Source: Dipteris shenzhenensis (Eukaryota > Polypodiophyta > Polypodiopsida > Gleicheniales). From it: a DNA stretch of 64,000 nt. The notes beneath the pieces were generated by a model that made no database searches, was not told the origin of the DNA, and was given only the letters and a program-made list of their open reading frames with translations. The position numbers and the translations under genes were made by a program. The stretch lies in NCBI GenBank assembly GCA_047967505.1, contig CM106541.1. The stretch is one strand, 5' to 3'. Every line of letters begins with the position of its first letter. Position 1 is the stretch's first letter. Shown piece after piece: positions 1 to 10,668 of the stretch.

Positions 1-920
1 TGCGAAGGAAACGGGCCTTACCATTCTTCGCAGGAGTTAAGCTTTTCCTGGAGGCGTTGTCCGTAGACTTCGTTTCCCCAATACCAGTCGCAGGCTGAAA
101 GAACTTGCGTTTGTTCTTTCCGCTGGTCTCGGTAACTGTGGTTGCCTTGGTACCGGCCATGGTATCATCATATATGCGCGCATATGTCATGGCCTCCTGC
201 AATGTTGTGCACTTGTTATTCTTAATCTGTAACTTATAGGAGTCTGGCAAACCATCCACGAAAAAACCTAACAAGGTTACAGGATCCATTTTAGTGGCCC
301 TGGTTTGCAGATCCCCTAGATCTTTGAAGATAAACTTCAAAAGTTAAATTCAATTTTGACATATCGAGGGCCTTGAGCTTGCCGACGATATCGTAGTCAT
401 CTTCCTTCTTCAGGAACTCCTTCCTGAAGATACCCTCAAATTCTGTCCAAGTATCAGGCTTAGGCTGAAGTTCTTTCCACCAAAGCAAGGCTTTACCTGA
501 CATAAACCCTGCTGCTAGCTGAATCTTTTTCTCGTCTGGATAGGGGTGAAATTGGAAGTGTACTTGCCACTTGTGTAACCAAGTGTCAACCACCTCCTTT
601 GTTCTTGATTTTTGGTCACCTGGAAAGGGATCCGGAGTGATATTCGGGCCTAGCACGGAAGCCATGGCATCCACATGCGTGAGTGCCTGAACCGTGCTAG
701 CCAGAAGAGTCAAAGTTGCTTGTATCCCTTGGAGTTGCTGTGTTAACCCCGATTGATTAGCGTTGACCTGCTCAAATTTACCATCTAGAGCAGTCGTGAA
801 CTCACTGAAGGCTTTCTTAGTGATCAGGTCGTCATAGAGACCCTGATCATCCTCTCCCACTGGAGTGTAATCTAAGTCCTGCTCTCCCATAGCGAACTCG
901 GGATTCGGAGCATCAGACAT
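1..920 (-). pseudogene. G1-A gag, frameshifted and cut by the window edge
   Basis: Gag of the gypsy element, expected to form the capsid-like particle. The start at 920 (MSDAPNPEF) matches the start of the intact copy at 41876. The retrotransposon gag core, with Trp-rich segments WLHKWQVHF and [12 protein letters not shown], is present. The frame closes at 291. Compared with the intact copy there is one extra base in the C run at 313-316, so the last third of gag continues in another frame from about 290 down to 1. The zinc knuckle lies beyond the edge. The protein is not functional as it stands. Confidence 0.9.
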
Positions 921-1982
921 GGCTGAAATCTGATTTGATTACAAACGGAGAGAAATAACTGACTGAAACGAAGCACGGAGGGAGATGGAGCAGAAGAAAA
1001 CCGTCCCAGATAAATCTAACAGAAGAGATGCTGAAATCTGGAAGACCACGAGTCCTGGTGCCTCCCCGAATCTGCTAACCGGATGCGCAGTCTGCAATAG
1101 GAGCTGTGCGGACTGCTGACGTGGCCTGTACGGCTGCTGACGTGGCCTGTACGGCTGCTGACGCAGGCCGTACGGTAGCTGCAGAAGCTGGCGCGGCTGC
1201 TGTTCGGTACAGCAGCTGGTACGAAAACAGGCAGGACAGTCCGTACAGGCTGTACGGCTGTCGCTGGAGCTGTACGGCTGGTACGGCGGCTTCGGGAGTT
1301 GCGCAGGGCTATCGCAGGCAGGGCGGGTGCAGGGGAGCTGTTCGAACAGGGCGCGGCTGAAGGGCGAGGCTGGCTGGCACAAATTTCGAGGTAGCTTCTC
1401 GAATCTTGGGCTGCTTGTGGGTTGCCTAGCACCCAGCCCCCACCTATATAGGGTGCAGGGCTGCCTGATTTGGAAGCTAGGCTTCCAAAAAAGGCTAAGC
1501 CCCTCCAGCTTTGGAGGGGTGCTTTTTTCGAAAAAAGCACCTGAGCCCCTCCAACTTTGGAGGGGTGCTTTTTCGAAAAAAAAACACCCTGTTTCAGCGC
1601 AGGCTGCTCGCAGCCCTAGGCGCAGGCTGTTCGCAGCCTGTTGCGCTGGCTGTGGACAGCCCTTTACACAGGCTGTCCCGCCACACTGCCTCGCCTACAG
1701 CGCCCCTTCCTACGCTCCGCGTCCCCTACTCCCTGGCTGTCTATTTCCTGCACTACTCTCCTTCTTTTCTGCTCTCCTTCTCCTCCCTCAAAACTTCTCT
1801 CCGTAGCCTTCAGAAATCTCGATTCTATTTCACTCCTCTTCTTCTTCCTTTTCCAGATATTTCTTCACCCCTTCTACCCCAGGTAGACAGCAAAAACGCA
1901 GCAGGAAATCTCGAATTTTAGGGCATACCTGGAAGAGAAATCCGTCAAATTTCTCGCATCAGAAGTTCCTACCTCAGGAGTT
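921..1982 (-). other. G1-A untranslated leader
   Basis: Leader between primer site and gag of the minus-strand element. It contains nine GTAC tetramers between about 1115 and 1285, mostly as CTGTACGG or CCGTACAG. It also has a pair of perfect hairpin motifs at 1500-1588 built from a T-run/TCGA/A-run stem and a CCCCTCCA/TGGAGGGG stem. Short frames across this leader on both strands are low-complexity and are not called as genes. Confidence 0.8.
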
Positions 1983-1995
1983 GGCTCTGATACCA
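1983..1995 (-). promoter_or_regulatory. G1-A primer binding site
   Basis: The minus strand reads TGGTATCAGAGCC two bases after the LTR end. This is the usual plant primer site complementary to the 3' end of initiator methionine tRNA. Confidence 0.88.
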
Positions 1996-1997
1996 AC

Positions 1998-2518
1998 TGA
2001 CACGTCCCAGCACTCCTGAAACCCCTGATCTGCAAAATAACCACACACAACATCAGAACTGAGCAGGCTGCTCACCACCCAACCGTGACATCTACGGGAT
2101 GTGATCCCGAATCAGAAGATGTCCCCCCGAGCCACGAGCTGAGCTACTGGCACGAACTCCCAATCAGATCCCAACCAGCCTGGTGTCCCATACCACCAGG
2201 TGGCGCTGTGAAGCCCTGGATCTGCCACTGGGCCTTGGGCTACGCTAAGATGCAGGCGCGCGTCCGCGACACAATCCAGGATCAGACCTAGCACCTGGGA
2301 ACGAGACTTGCTCCCAACTGCACACTGAGAACTGAACCCCCTGGGCCTCTTTTATAGACTCGGGCCCCGGCGCCAAAAATAGCGAAGACCTATAAATAGT
2401 TCGTACCCTTGCCACTCAACCCGAGAATCAAGCCTGCCTAGCTCTAAGCCTCCCCAGGCTAACCTGAGCTAGTTCTGTGTAACTAGTACACGTCAGATAC
2501 CAATCCGTGCACATGACA
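1998..2518 (-). repeat. G1-A 5' LTR, 521 bp
   Basis: On the minus strand it begins TGTCATGTGCACGG and ends GGGACGTGTCA. It aligns throughout with the 533-bp LTRs at 40252 and 45990 except for a 12-base unit. In those LTRs the word GTTGGGGTGCAG follows the first TGCA; here it is absent. The promoter TATAAAAG is present (plus-strand complement near 2350). Only one LTR of this copy is in the window. Confidence 0.93.
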
Positions 2519-3144
2519 ATATGAATGAGGGTGATAGTGTGCATGATCATCTGACAAAGGTGAAAGTCGTGCGGGACTAGCTCGCAACGGTTGGTCAGAA
2601 GGTGGACTCGAGTCAATTGGCGTTGCTCACACTTCAGCATCAGCTTTATAATCTTGATATGAATGAGGGTGATAGTGTGCATGATCATCTGACAAAGGTG
2701 AAAGTCGTGCGGGACCAGCTCGCAGCGGTTGGTCAGAAAGTGGACTCGCGTCAATTGGCGTTGCTCACACTCCACAAGTTGCCACGGAGTTTCAAAAGTT
2801 TTGTGACTACGGTCACTGCGGGTCAACGGACTAAGCCAATCACCTTTGAGGAGCTTAGCCCACTCCTGCTTCAGGAGGAGGCTCGAGAGAAACTCTTTAC
2901 GCAAACCGACAGGAAAGCATTAGTGGCCAAAGACAAGCCTGGAAAAGGCAAGCCAAAGGAGTCCAAGAAGTTAGAGGACGCTGACCGCAAGAAGAAAATG
3001 AAGTGCTATTACTGTGAAAAGCTTGGCCACTCTGCCAAAGAATGCCGAAAGAAGAAGGCAAATCAGAGCGAAAGAGAGAAACCAAGAACAAAGAAGAGCC
3101 TAAGAATGATTCTGCCAATGTGGCGACTGGACAGTTGTTTTTAA
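2519..3144 (+). pseudogene. C1 copia gag with 138-bp internal duplication
   Basis: The UBN2-type gag domain is recognised from the segment around NEGDSVHDHLTKVK and LLTLHKLPRSFKSF. A CX2CX4HX4C zinc knuckle, CYYCEKLGHSAKEC, lies at about 3004-3045. The stretch beginning at 2521 is repeated from 2659 (period 138 bp, i.e. 46 codons). The first copy carries a TAG in GGGACTAG where the second has CAG, so the open frame begins only at 2602. The frame then shifts just after the knuckle relative to the protease frame. Confidence 0.85.
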
Positions 3145-3810
3145 TCAGTGAACATTGTTCAGCATATGCAGTCAGTGAAGGTAAAGAGGGTTGGTATGTT
3201 GACAGCGGTGCTTCCAAGCACATGTCCAACAGAAGGACTTGGTTCAAAACCATGGAAAGTACACACCCGGATTCCAAAGTTTATGTCGGGGATAGCCGGA
3301 CGTGTCCTGTGAAGGGCATCGGTAGCATTCCTTTCATTACAACCGCGGGTGAGGAGAAGGATATCTCTGGAGTACTTTATGTACCCAACCTTTGCAAGAA
3401 TTTACTGTCTGTAAGTCAAATGGACAAAAACAACATGGCAGTTCTCTTTCAAGATGGCAAGGTCACCGTGACATCCAAAGCAAATGGACAGATGGTGGCT
3501 CAAGGAGTTGAAGAGAACGAACTGTACCGTCTCAATGCAATGTTGGTTCATGAAGACAACGGAAAGTCCAAACTTTGGCATGAGCGCTTCAGTCATGTCA
3601 GATATTGAAACTTGGCTGAAATGTCAAAGTCGAAGATGGTGGATGGACTTCCACCAATTACAGGCAAGGATGATGTCTGTAGGGCTTGTCTAGAAGGCAA
3701 GCAGCACAGGGATAAGTTCCCACAAGAGGCCTCGTTTCGGGCCAACAAACCACTTGAGTTGGTTCACGCCGACATTTGTGGCCCAATGTCTACAGCTGCG
3801 ACTGGTACTC
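3042..3810 (+). pseudogene. C1 copia protease and truncated integrase
   Basis: The protease active site VDSGAS is at about 3198-3215, with the usual downstream region ending NLLSVSQ. The pre-integrase domain follows with LWHERFSH at about 3576. The frame is stopped by TGA at 3606-3608 and resumes immediately in the same frame through CRACLEGKQHRDKFP and LELVHADICGP, the entry to the integrase core. The catalytic core is missing because the reading jumps near 3800 straight to RT. Confidence 0.87.
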
Positions 3811-4758
3811 ATCCTCTATGTTGATGATCTTATCTTGACAGGTGATCATGTCAAGAAGATTTCACAGGTCAAGGAGCTACTCATGTCTGAGTTTGAGATG
3901 ACTGACCTTGGGTTATTACATTACTTCCTTGGGATAGAAGTAAAGCAGGCCAAAGGCAGGATCTTAATTTCACAGGAGAAATATTGCAGAGAACTTCTGA
4001 AGAGATTTCAGATGGAGGATTGCAGGACAGCAGTAACTCCCATGGAGGTCGGGCTCAAGCTAAGTGTTCACGACACATCTCAGCTGGTCAATACTCCTTT
4101 GTACCAACGATTGGTAGGAAGTTTGCTTTACCTTACCAATACGCGACCTGATATTTGTTATGCAGTTGGGCTATTATGCCAGTTCTCTGCTTCTCCCAGG
4201 AAGAGTCATTGGGATGCAGGTTTACGGGTGCTGAGATATCTAAAGGGTACTTGCACCTATAGGATCACCTACACCAAAGACATCGAACTAGGCGGGTTCT
4301 GTGACAGTGATTGGGCGGGTGATGCTGACACCAGAAGATCGACAAAAAGGTATTGTTTCTTACTTGCATCTGGTGCCATCTCTTGGCTGAGTAAGAAGCA
4401 ACCCACAGTGGCCCTTTCATCTACAGAGGCAGAGTACAGAGCCGCGTGTACAGCAGCTTGTGAGACACTGTGGTTGAGGTGGATTCTGGAGGACATGGAC
4501 GTGTGTCAGGAGGACGCAACAGTGCTGATGTGCGACAATCAGAGTTGCATAGCCATTGCCAAGAATCCAGTGTACCATGCGCGGACCAAGCACATCGAAG
4601 TTCATTACCACTTTGTTCGAGAGCTCATCATCGACGACGTGATCAAGCTTATCTACTGCCCGACCGCCGACAACTTGTCCGACCTCTTCACAAAGGCACT
4701 CCCTCGAGAACAGATCGAGCACCTCATCAAACGCATGGGGATTGGCCCACAGTTGTGA
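3811..4758 (+). pseudogene. C1 copia RT C-terminal part and RNase H
   Basis: Starts at the RT catalytic motif YVDDLILTG (about 3817) and continues through DLGLLHYFLGIEV and the copia hallmarks near 4150 (TRPDICYAVG). RNase H follows with FCDSDWAGD (about 4290), LSSTEAEYRA (about 4416), and CDNQSCIAIAKNP plus RTKHIEVHYHFVR. It ends in LFTKALPREQ, and the stop is at 4756-4758. The open frame extends upstream to 3754, but that part is out of frame with the integrase and is an artefact of the deletion join. Confidence 0.92.
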
Positions 4759-4760
4759 CA

Positions 4761-4771
4761 TTGAGGGGGGG
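4761..4771 (+). promoter_or_regulatory. C1 polypurine tract
   Basis: TTGAGGGGGGG directly precedes the LTR start TGTTAGA. It is the plus-strand primer site expected just 3' of copia RNase H. Confidence 0.88.
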
Positions 4772-5466
4772 TGTTAGAAACTCACTGTGCCCACCCGTGA
4801 GCCCCCGATTTGAGGGGACAAGGGGCAGTGAGAGGTAGGAGGGATGGGAAAGAGAGACTCAGGCTGGCATCATAGGCAACCAGCACATGGGCTGGTTGCT
4901 GCCTGCAACAGCAGAGAAACAGGGGGCCTTGGGCCTCACTTGGAGGCGCCTGCAGCTGCATAGACTGGCTGGACAGGGCACCCTTAAATAGGGGCCTGTG
5001 GCAGGCCAAGTCGGCCCAACCAGGGCCACCGACCAGGGCCAACCCTGGTCGGATTTCCAGGGCCATCTGGTCGGCCACCAGACACGGTACCGACCCTGCT
5101 GGTCGGCCAACCCAAAGGGCCTGGGCAGTGCCTATAAAAGGCCCACTCCTTCAGTTATTCCAGCATCCAGTGCAAGACTGAAAGCCTCCTTCCAAGGCTG
5201 TGCTGTGCACTCAGAGCTGCTTCAGTTTGTGAGAGAGAGTTCCGTCAGTTTTCTCCAGCACTTCGCTGAGTTTTGTATTGCTCCCTTGGAGAGATTTTCT
5301 GCCCACCTTCCAGTGGATGAATATACTCTTTCTCTCTCTCCGTTTAAGTTATCTCTAAGTGAGTGTTTATTGCATCTGTGATCATCTATCTGAGTTGAGT
5401 GTGTGGAAGAGTTGGAGAGATCTTGGGTGGAGGTTTGAGTGATTCATTCCCTCCTATTCTCTAACA
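4772..5466 (+). repeat. C1 copia 3' LTR, 695 bp
   Basis: Begins TGTTAGA and ends TCTAACA, a perfect 7-bp terminal inverted repeat. A promoter TATAAAAG lies at about 5133-5140 after a region of short internal repeats containing GGCCACCGACCAGGGCCAACC-like words. Short frames crossing it are not genes. Confidence 0.92.
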
Positions 5467-5932
5467 GAACGGGCCCTAAAACCGACCCAGCAGCTCCATA
5501 AATGCGCCCCTTTTGGGGCTCAAAACTAGGGCCCTTGGCCCACAACACTAGGGCACTGGCCCTCACATCAAGGCAGGGGCCCAGCCCCTAGGTCTGCTCT
5601 ATATAAGGCCTTGTTGGCTGCCTCTCTCTTTGGCAGACCCATGTACTGATCTGTCACGTCTCTGCTGCGCCCCTTTCTGGCTGCCTGATCTGCCAACACG
5701 TGTGCGCCTCTATCCCGTACTGCTCCGTACCCTTGCTGATGCCACCCGTGAGCTCATAGCCTCTTCTCTTGGGTCCCTGCTGCTGTCCTCTGGTCCGCCT
5801 TATGCTCTTGCAGATCAGCCAGGTACCATTGTCCTCTCTCCTCTCTTTTCAGGGCATATGCTGCCCTAAGTCTCCCTCCCCCACACTCTCCTCATTTGGG
5901 GGCTTACAGATGGGGAGGTATCCTTTCCAACA
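5467..5932 (-). repeat. Partial copia LTR, reverse orientation, split by C1
   Basis: On the minus strand from 5932 it begins TGTTGGAAAGG and continues CTCCCCATCTGTAAGCCCCC. This is the same LTR family as the plus-strand LTR starting at 7206 and a cousin of the C1 LTR. A TATATA box is at about 5602-5607. The LTR breaks exactly where the C1 LTR ends, so C1 inserted into it. Its remainder should lie left of the C1 5' LTR, outside the window. Confidence 0.82.
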
Positions 5933-7139
5933 AATTAAAGAGCAATGCTAAAATAATTGCAACGCTTGAAAAGACAGAGTGTGGGGTTTGTAAGAAACCC
6001 TTAACCCTATCCTAAATCAAACACTACAAGACCCTAAAAATCCATGCTCGCATTAAAAGCTGCCATTTGTCTTTTGAAAGATTCTGAAATCTCCAGGTAA
6101 ACCCAATGCTATAAGATCAAAATGGTTGTTAGAGCAGGTGAGGAGCACCATTAGGTGAAGCAGTGTTGCCCCATTCCTCTAACTTCTCAAATCTGCAAGG
6201 GAAAAAAAAGGTCTGACCCTTTTCATCATTCTTCCAAATTCATTCAGCGTCCAAAGCTGGAACTTGAACCACACAATGGATGAAGCTAGGAAATGGCCAG
6301 TCTATGAAGCATGCACTCAACGCTGGAAAATAGGGTCACACCTCTAAACCCCCATATAAGGAGAGCACAAGGACATGATACCAATGTCGGAAAGGGATGC
6401 ATGAGAGTCTGCTGTGTATGCATCAGGTTTGAATGCTACATGGGCAGATCTAGGTTGCTGTAATTCAGAAGGGGGCAGTACAGGATTGCACAGGTTATTG
6501 GTATGTGCCTTGAAGAGGTGCATGGTTTGCTGTAAGAGCAAGCATATAGGCAGTACGATAGGTCTGGTATGTACTTGATGTTCTTAAGTTAAGCCTTTAT
6601 AGCATGCTATGGAGAGAATCTGCTCTTCATGTGTCTCAAGTAATGCGAGATTGGAAGGAATGGGCCTTCTTCAAAGGCAAAAGGGAAAGTGGGGGTGCTT
6701 CTTCAAATCTCAAACACAGAGTGCTGAAAGGTGATGGACAAGGTGTACTTAAGCTATAAGAGTACATGCTTGAGAACTCAGTGAGAGTTCGTGGTTCACG
6801 TTATCTGGAGATATTCTTGGGATTTCATTTCTCGAGATGGTTCTTTTATTGCAGACCTTGCCAAAGGAAGGATGGGTTGAGACCAGACCCTGAGAGCATG
6901 GTGCCTGGAAGACTCCAGGTTGTTCACTCATTATGAGGGGGATAACTAGAAGATTGTGGCGTCTAGATTGCTCGAGTTTGAAGGCAGGAACGTGATTGAA
7001 GGTGGAGGTGCCAACACGTGCTTGAACCTGTGTACCAAGATGGTTTGCTTGTGCGGAACCGGACTTGGAGGAGTAGGAGCCACTGGTTGAAACGCCAGGA
7101 ACCAAAATTGACACCGGATTGTGCAAGAGTGTTTCATCA
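5933..7139. other. No gene seen; LTR fragment at 6325-6371
   Basis: No coding region is supported. At 6325-6371 a plus-strand stretch (GGAAAATAGGG, then AAACCCCCATATAAGGAGAG) matches the first 50 bases of the 7206 LTR, which makes it an old fragment of that LTR. The part from about 6950 to 7139 may be eroded copia RNase H sequence, but I cannot align it. Confidence 0.45.
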
Positions 7140-8095
7140 TGGGAGCTATTAGAGCAGCGTCATCGACATGTTGGCATTGGGCCTAGATGTGCCGGTGAGA
7201 GGGGGTGTTGGAAAGGTCAACTCCCCATCTGTAAGCCCCCATATGAGGAGAGCATGGGGGGGATGAACCTGATCATGGCTGCCATGAGGGCAGGGATCAG
7301 ACCAGAAAAGAGAGAGGGAGGGGGCTGCCACATGGGCAGCACCTCACAGCCAAGAGAGAAGAAAAGGGGCTGCCACATAGACAGCTGTGGACAGCACAAA
7401 GACAAAGCTACCATGGAGGACTGCAGCAAAAGCGCTGAGGTGGAGGATCCCTGCAGGAACAGTACGGAACAGCAGCGACATGGCTGTACGGGACTGATAC
7501 AGGTCCTTGGATGCGTGGACATGGCCTAGCAAAAGGCAGAACCAGCAGGTCTTGGAGGCACCTGCAAGGAGGATATGGAGGGGCAGCAGAAGGGCTGCAA
7601 AGGGCATGGCATTGGCCCTTATATAGGGCTGGAAGGCAGCCAACCAGCTGACCATCAGGACTGCAACCAACCAGGCCAGTCGGCCCATTTAGGGCTGGCG
7701 GGTCGGTCAGTTTGAAGGGGCCTTGGACCCCATAAAAGGAGAGGCCCCGGGCCTCATTTTAGCATCCAGCTGTGCAGCCTTCCAGGAGCAGTAAGGAGCG
7801 GCAGCAGACCTATACTTGGGCCTACTTCAGGGAGGTCAAGGAGGATCAAGAGTGCTGCAGACTTAGCTCTACATTGGCTGAGACCTAGGCTGTCTACCAG
7901 GGCAGTAAGGTGCTGAGATCTGGACAGATATAGTCTACATACGCTCGAGGTGGAGCACGCGGGCTCAAGTCTAGAAGTATCCGGCAGATAGTAGAAGTAC
8001 CTTGTGGTAAGATCAAAGGACCATGCTCTTGTGGGACTTTGGATCTCTTTCTTTTGTTGTGTCCATAGCCTTGGACGGAAATATATTGTTTTGGT
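7140..8095 (+). repeat. Copia 3' end: RNase H tail remnant, PPT and LTR
   Basis: At about 7165-7190 the translation HVGIGPRC resembles the pol end RMGIGPQL of element C1. A purine run GGTGAGAGGGGG (7194-7205) is followed by the LTR start TGTTGGAAAGG at 7206. The LTR contains CATAAAAG (7731-7738) and the phrase TTTTAGCATCCAGCTGTGCA, which parallels TTCCAGCATCCAGTGCAAG in the C1 LTR. Its 3' end is not clear; the right boundary is approximate and the LTR may be truncated. Confidence 0.7.
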
Positions 8096-8850
8096 GGGGT
8101 GAAGGAGAATAAATTCAATGCATGAGGAGTGAAGGAGAATAAATTGCATCGGATCAATAAGATACTAGCATGAGGAGTGAAAAAGAATAAATTGTATCGG
8201 ATCAATGCATTGACAGTTCAAGAAAAGTCTAATAGCTTAAGGTTGTTGCATGGAGGTTTGGAAGGCTTGCATGGAAGGCAAGCAACACAAAGAGCCATTC
8301 CCAAAGGAGAACATGTTCACAGCCAAAGCCCCGCCAGAGTTAGTGCACTTGACATTTGCGGGAAGATGTCAACTCAATCATTTGCAAGTTCATTATATTT
8401 TCTTACCTTTATTGCTTGGCAAAGAAATCAACTAACTCAGGACTTCTCCATTTTTCCTTGAAATAGAAGTCGGGTGAAGGGAGCCCAACATTTTCATTTC
8501 TCAAGAGAAATATTGCAGTGAGATCTTGAAGCCGTTCCAAATGGAGGACTACAAGGAAGCCGTGATGGTTGGGCTCAAAAAGGAGAATACCTCTCAATCG
8601 ATGGATGCTGGTAAGAATCGGCAAGTTTTCTTTACTTAACCAATATCCAACCAAATATTTCTTTTGCCATTGGGATTCTATGTAATCACTTGGATTGGGA
8701 GTGGCAGTATTATACAGATCATCTCTCATCGAAACGATCTCCTTTCTTTTGCCATTAGGATTCTATGTAATCACTGGGTGGAGTGCTTGGATTGGGAGGA
8801 GTGGCAGTATTATACAGATCATCTCTCATCGAGACGATCTCCGTGGAGAG
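8096..8850 (+). pseudogene. Decayed copia internal fragment
   Basis: Translations in shifting frames give GKQHKEPFPKENMF and ELVHLTFAG (pre-integrase and integrase entry), then REILQ and FQMEDYKEA (end of RT core) and a degraded segment before RNase H. As in C1, the middle is missing. A roughly 75-bp segment beginning GCCATTGGGATTCTATGTAATCACT (8669) is repeated imperfectly from about 8751. Short GAGGAGTGAA/AGAATAAATTG units also repeat three times at 8100-8200. No intact frame remains. Confidence 0.68.
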
Positions 8851-10400
8851 GCGTGACACAAGCTAGACCTCTATGGATTCCAATCCAACACCCCTCTCTA
8901 CAGAACCTCTTCATTGCATTATGTTACCTTTTTCCAAAGACCACACACTTCACTAGGGACGTATATGAGGACCATACGTAGCCATATACTCGGACATCAT
9001 GGATTTCTCAAGCCATAGAGAAGTTCTCCTTGCTAGGGGACTCAATGCGAGAACGAGTATGGGTCAGGTATAGCTTTTGGATTTTCGCCACGACTCTATC
9101 TTATTTGATGTAGATGATACACAGACGTCATAAGTTTCCGCAAACACACAAAGACAAACGAACCCCAATCACATCTTACGGGCATGCTTTCTTGGACATG
9201 GACTAGATACATGATCTTGCCATTTACAATGGTCTAGATCAGTGGCCTCCTCAAGCGGATTCAATTGTTTCCCACAGGAGGGGGAGGTGTTCCAGCGTAG
9301 TTGCCTACCCCATAGGATCCCTTGCCTTCGCCTCACTCTCCAGGAGCAACATATCATGACATACAAAAAGATCCTAGCTTGTCATTGAGTACTTTGCATG
9401 CCTTTCCACTCTACTCACATATATCGGTGACATACCGCTCCTAGAGGATTGAGCTGCCTTCATCACCTGCTCTCTCCATAAGGCCATACTACACACTTTC
9501 ACACACACCACCCCTTCCACTCACCCCGCCTCTTGGCTCTGTATCTTGCAATAGCTGGTACAACGATAAGCGCAAGTGTAGTAGGAGAGGATTAATCACT
9601 CTCTCTCCTACTACCTGAACAAAGTAGAAACTAAGAGAAGATACACTTATAGAACACAAGTCAAAGGAGTGATGTGAGTGTGAGAACTGAGGACGAATCG
9701 GGGTCCTCCAAAGAGGCAAAATAAACTGTGTAAATGTATGTCCAAAGGGCAGGGCTGTGAGCATAAAAGTTATCTCCACTAATGTTTACTGATTATCTTA
9801 ATTGGGCCTAACTCCTAGTGCTAACTTTAAATGTTGTGTGAGAACCTAAATATGGCAATCATGCATCTGAAGTAGACTTGTGGTGGCTATCTCTTGTGAA
9901 ACTTGTAAACATAGAAAACTTTTTATTTAATGCATGATCCTCTCGTTTGGCATTAGCTATGGTTTTCCCTGTTCTGTAGAAAGCATGGCCAACATTGTTG
10001 CAACATCACAGTTCTCAGATTGAACACTAGTGGAGCAACACACCGTTATCCACGTGGTGTAGGTCGTGAGTTCATTTTGTGTATTCAGTTAAGGTCCTAT
10101 TTGTGGAGCTATCTATTCATGTTTTGGTAGCAATATCTCGCTGTCTATCTCCAGATCTAAGCATATTGTCTTCACGTGCTTGTATGCATACATTGAACAA
10201 GATCCAAATCAATGTGTGATCTTGTGGCTTAATATATTTTCCACTGCAGTGATCTGGGCTTGGCCTTGAAAGCAAGTCCCAGTCACTGTTAATCTCTAAC
10301 AGCCATTGGAGGGGGCAGGGCAGATAGAAGGGCAGAAGGTAAGGGGGTGGGGGACTGGGTGGTGGAAGGGGGCCCGGGGGCCTGGTATTTTTAAGTTACA
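8851..10400. other. No gene recognised; possible LTR start near 9283
   Basis: I see no supported coding region. At 9272-9290 a purine-rich run AGGAGGGGGAGG is followed by TGTTCCAGCG, which looks like a copia polypurine tract and LTR start, but no matching second LTR was found. A G-rich stretch lies at about 10310-10382. Confidence 0.3.
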
Positions 10401-10668
10401 GTTGGAAAGTCAAATAAAAAGCTACCCTATCCATTGAGGAAATGTCCAAAAGGGGTTTTTTTCCATCATTATTTGAACTTTTATTATGCGAGGTGCATAA
10501 CCTTCATTATTTGCATCGTACTTTCGAATAAAGACTGCAGTAATGCTTCCATGAACAAAGTGGATGTCGACTTCATAACTCGATTCACAATCATTACTTC
10601 CATGAATACAGTGGATGCCGACGTCATTGCTCATTTCCAACTCCATGCAAAGCTTGAACATAAAATAC

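Larger units (their letters stand above)
1..2518 (-). mobile_element. Ty3/gypsy retrotransposon G1-A, 5' part (LTR, leader, gag)
   Basis: Read on the minus strand, this is an LTR (1998-2518), a tRNA primer site, a long structured leader and the start of gag. It runs off the left window edge inside the end of gag. It is near-identical over its length to the complete element at 40252-46522 and is placed in the same family for that reason. Its LTR abuts copia gag sequence at 2519, so it inserted into that copia element. The other LTR and the target duplication lie outside the window. Confidence 0.93.
2519..5466 (+). mobile_element. Ty1/copia element C1, 5' end lost to G1-A insertion, internally deleted
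   Basis: Parts in order are gag with a zinc knuckle, an aspartic protease, the pre-integrase domain, the first residues of integrase, then the RT active site, RNase H, a polypurine tract and a 3' LTR. The copia order (integrase before RT) is clear. A deletion near 3800 removed most of integrase and the front of RT. The element is also frameshifted and has an in-frame TGA, so it is dead. Its 5' LTR would lie beyond the left edge, on the far side of G1-A. Confidence 0.92.

Noticed and set aside
4998-5381. 127-codon plus-strand frame downstream of copia pol
   Set aside because: Lies wholly within the C1 LTR.
5990-6025. AAACCCTTAACCCTATCCTAAA looked like telomere-type repeat (plant TTTAGGG)
   Set aside because: Units are irregular and only two or three long; not a telomeric array.
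7119-7529. 136-codon plus-strand frame
   Set aside because: Lies across the copia pol end, PPT and LTR; only its first residues have meaning as an RNase H tail.
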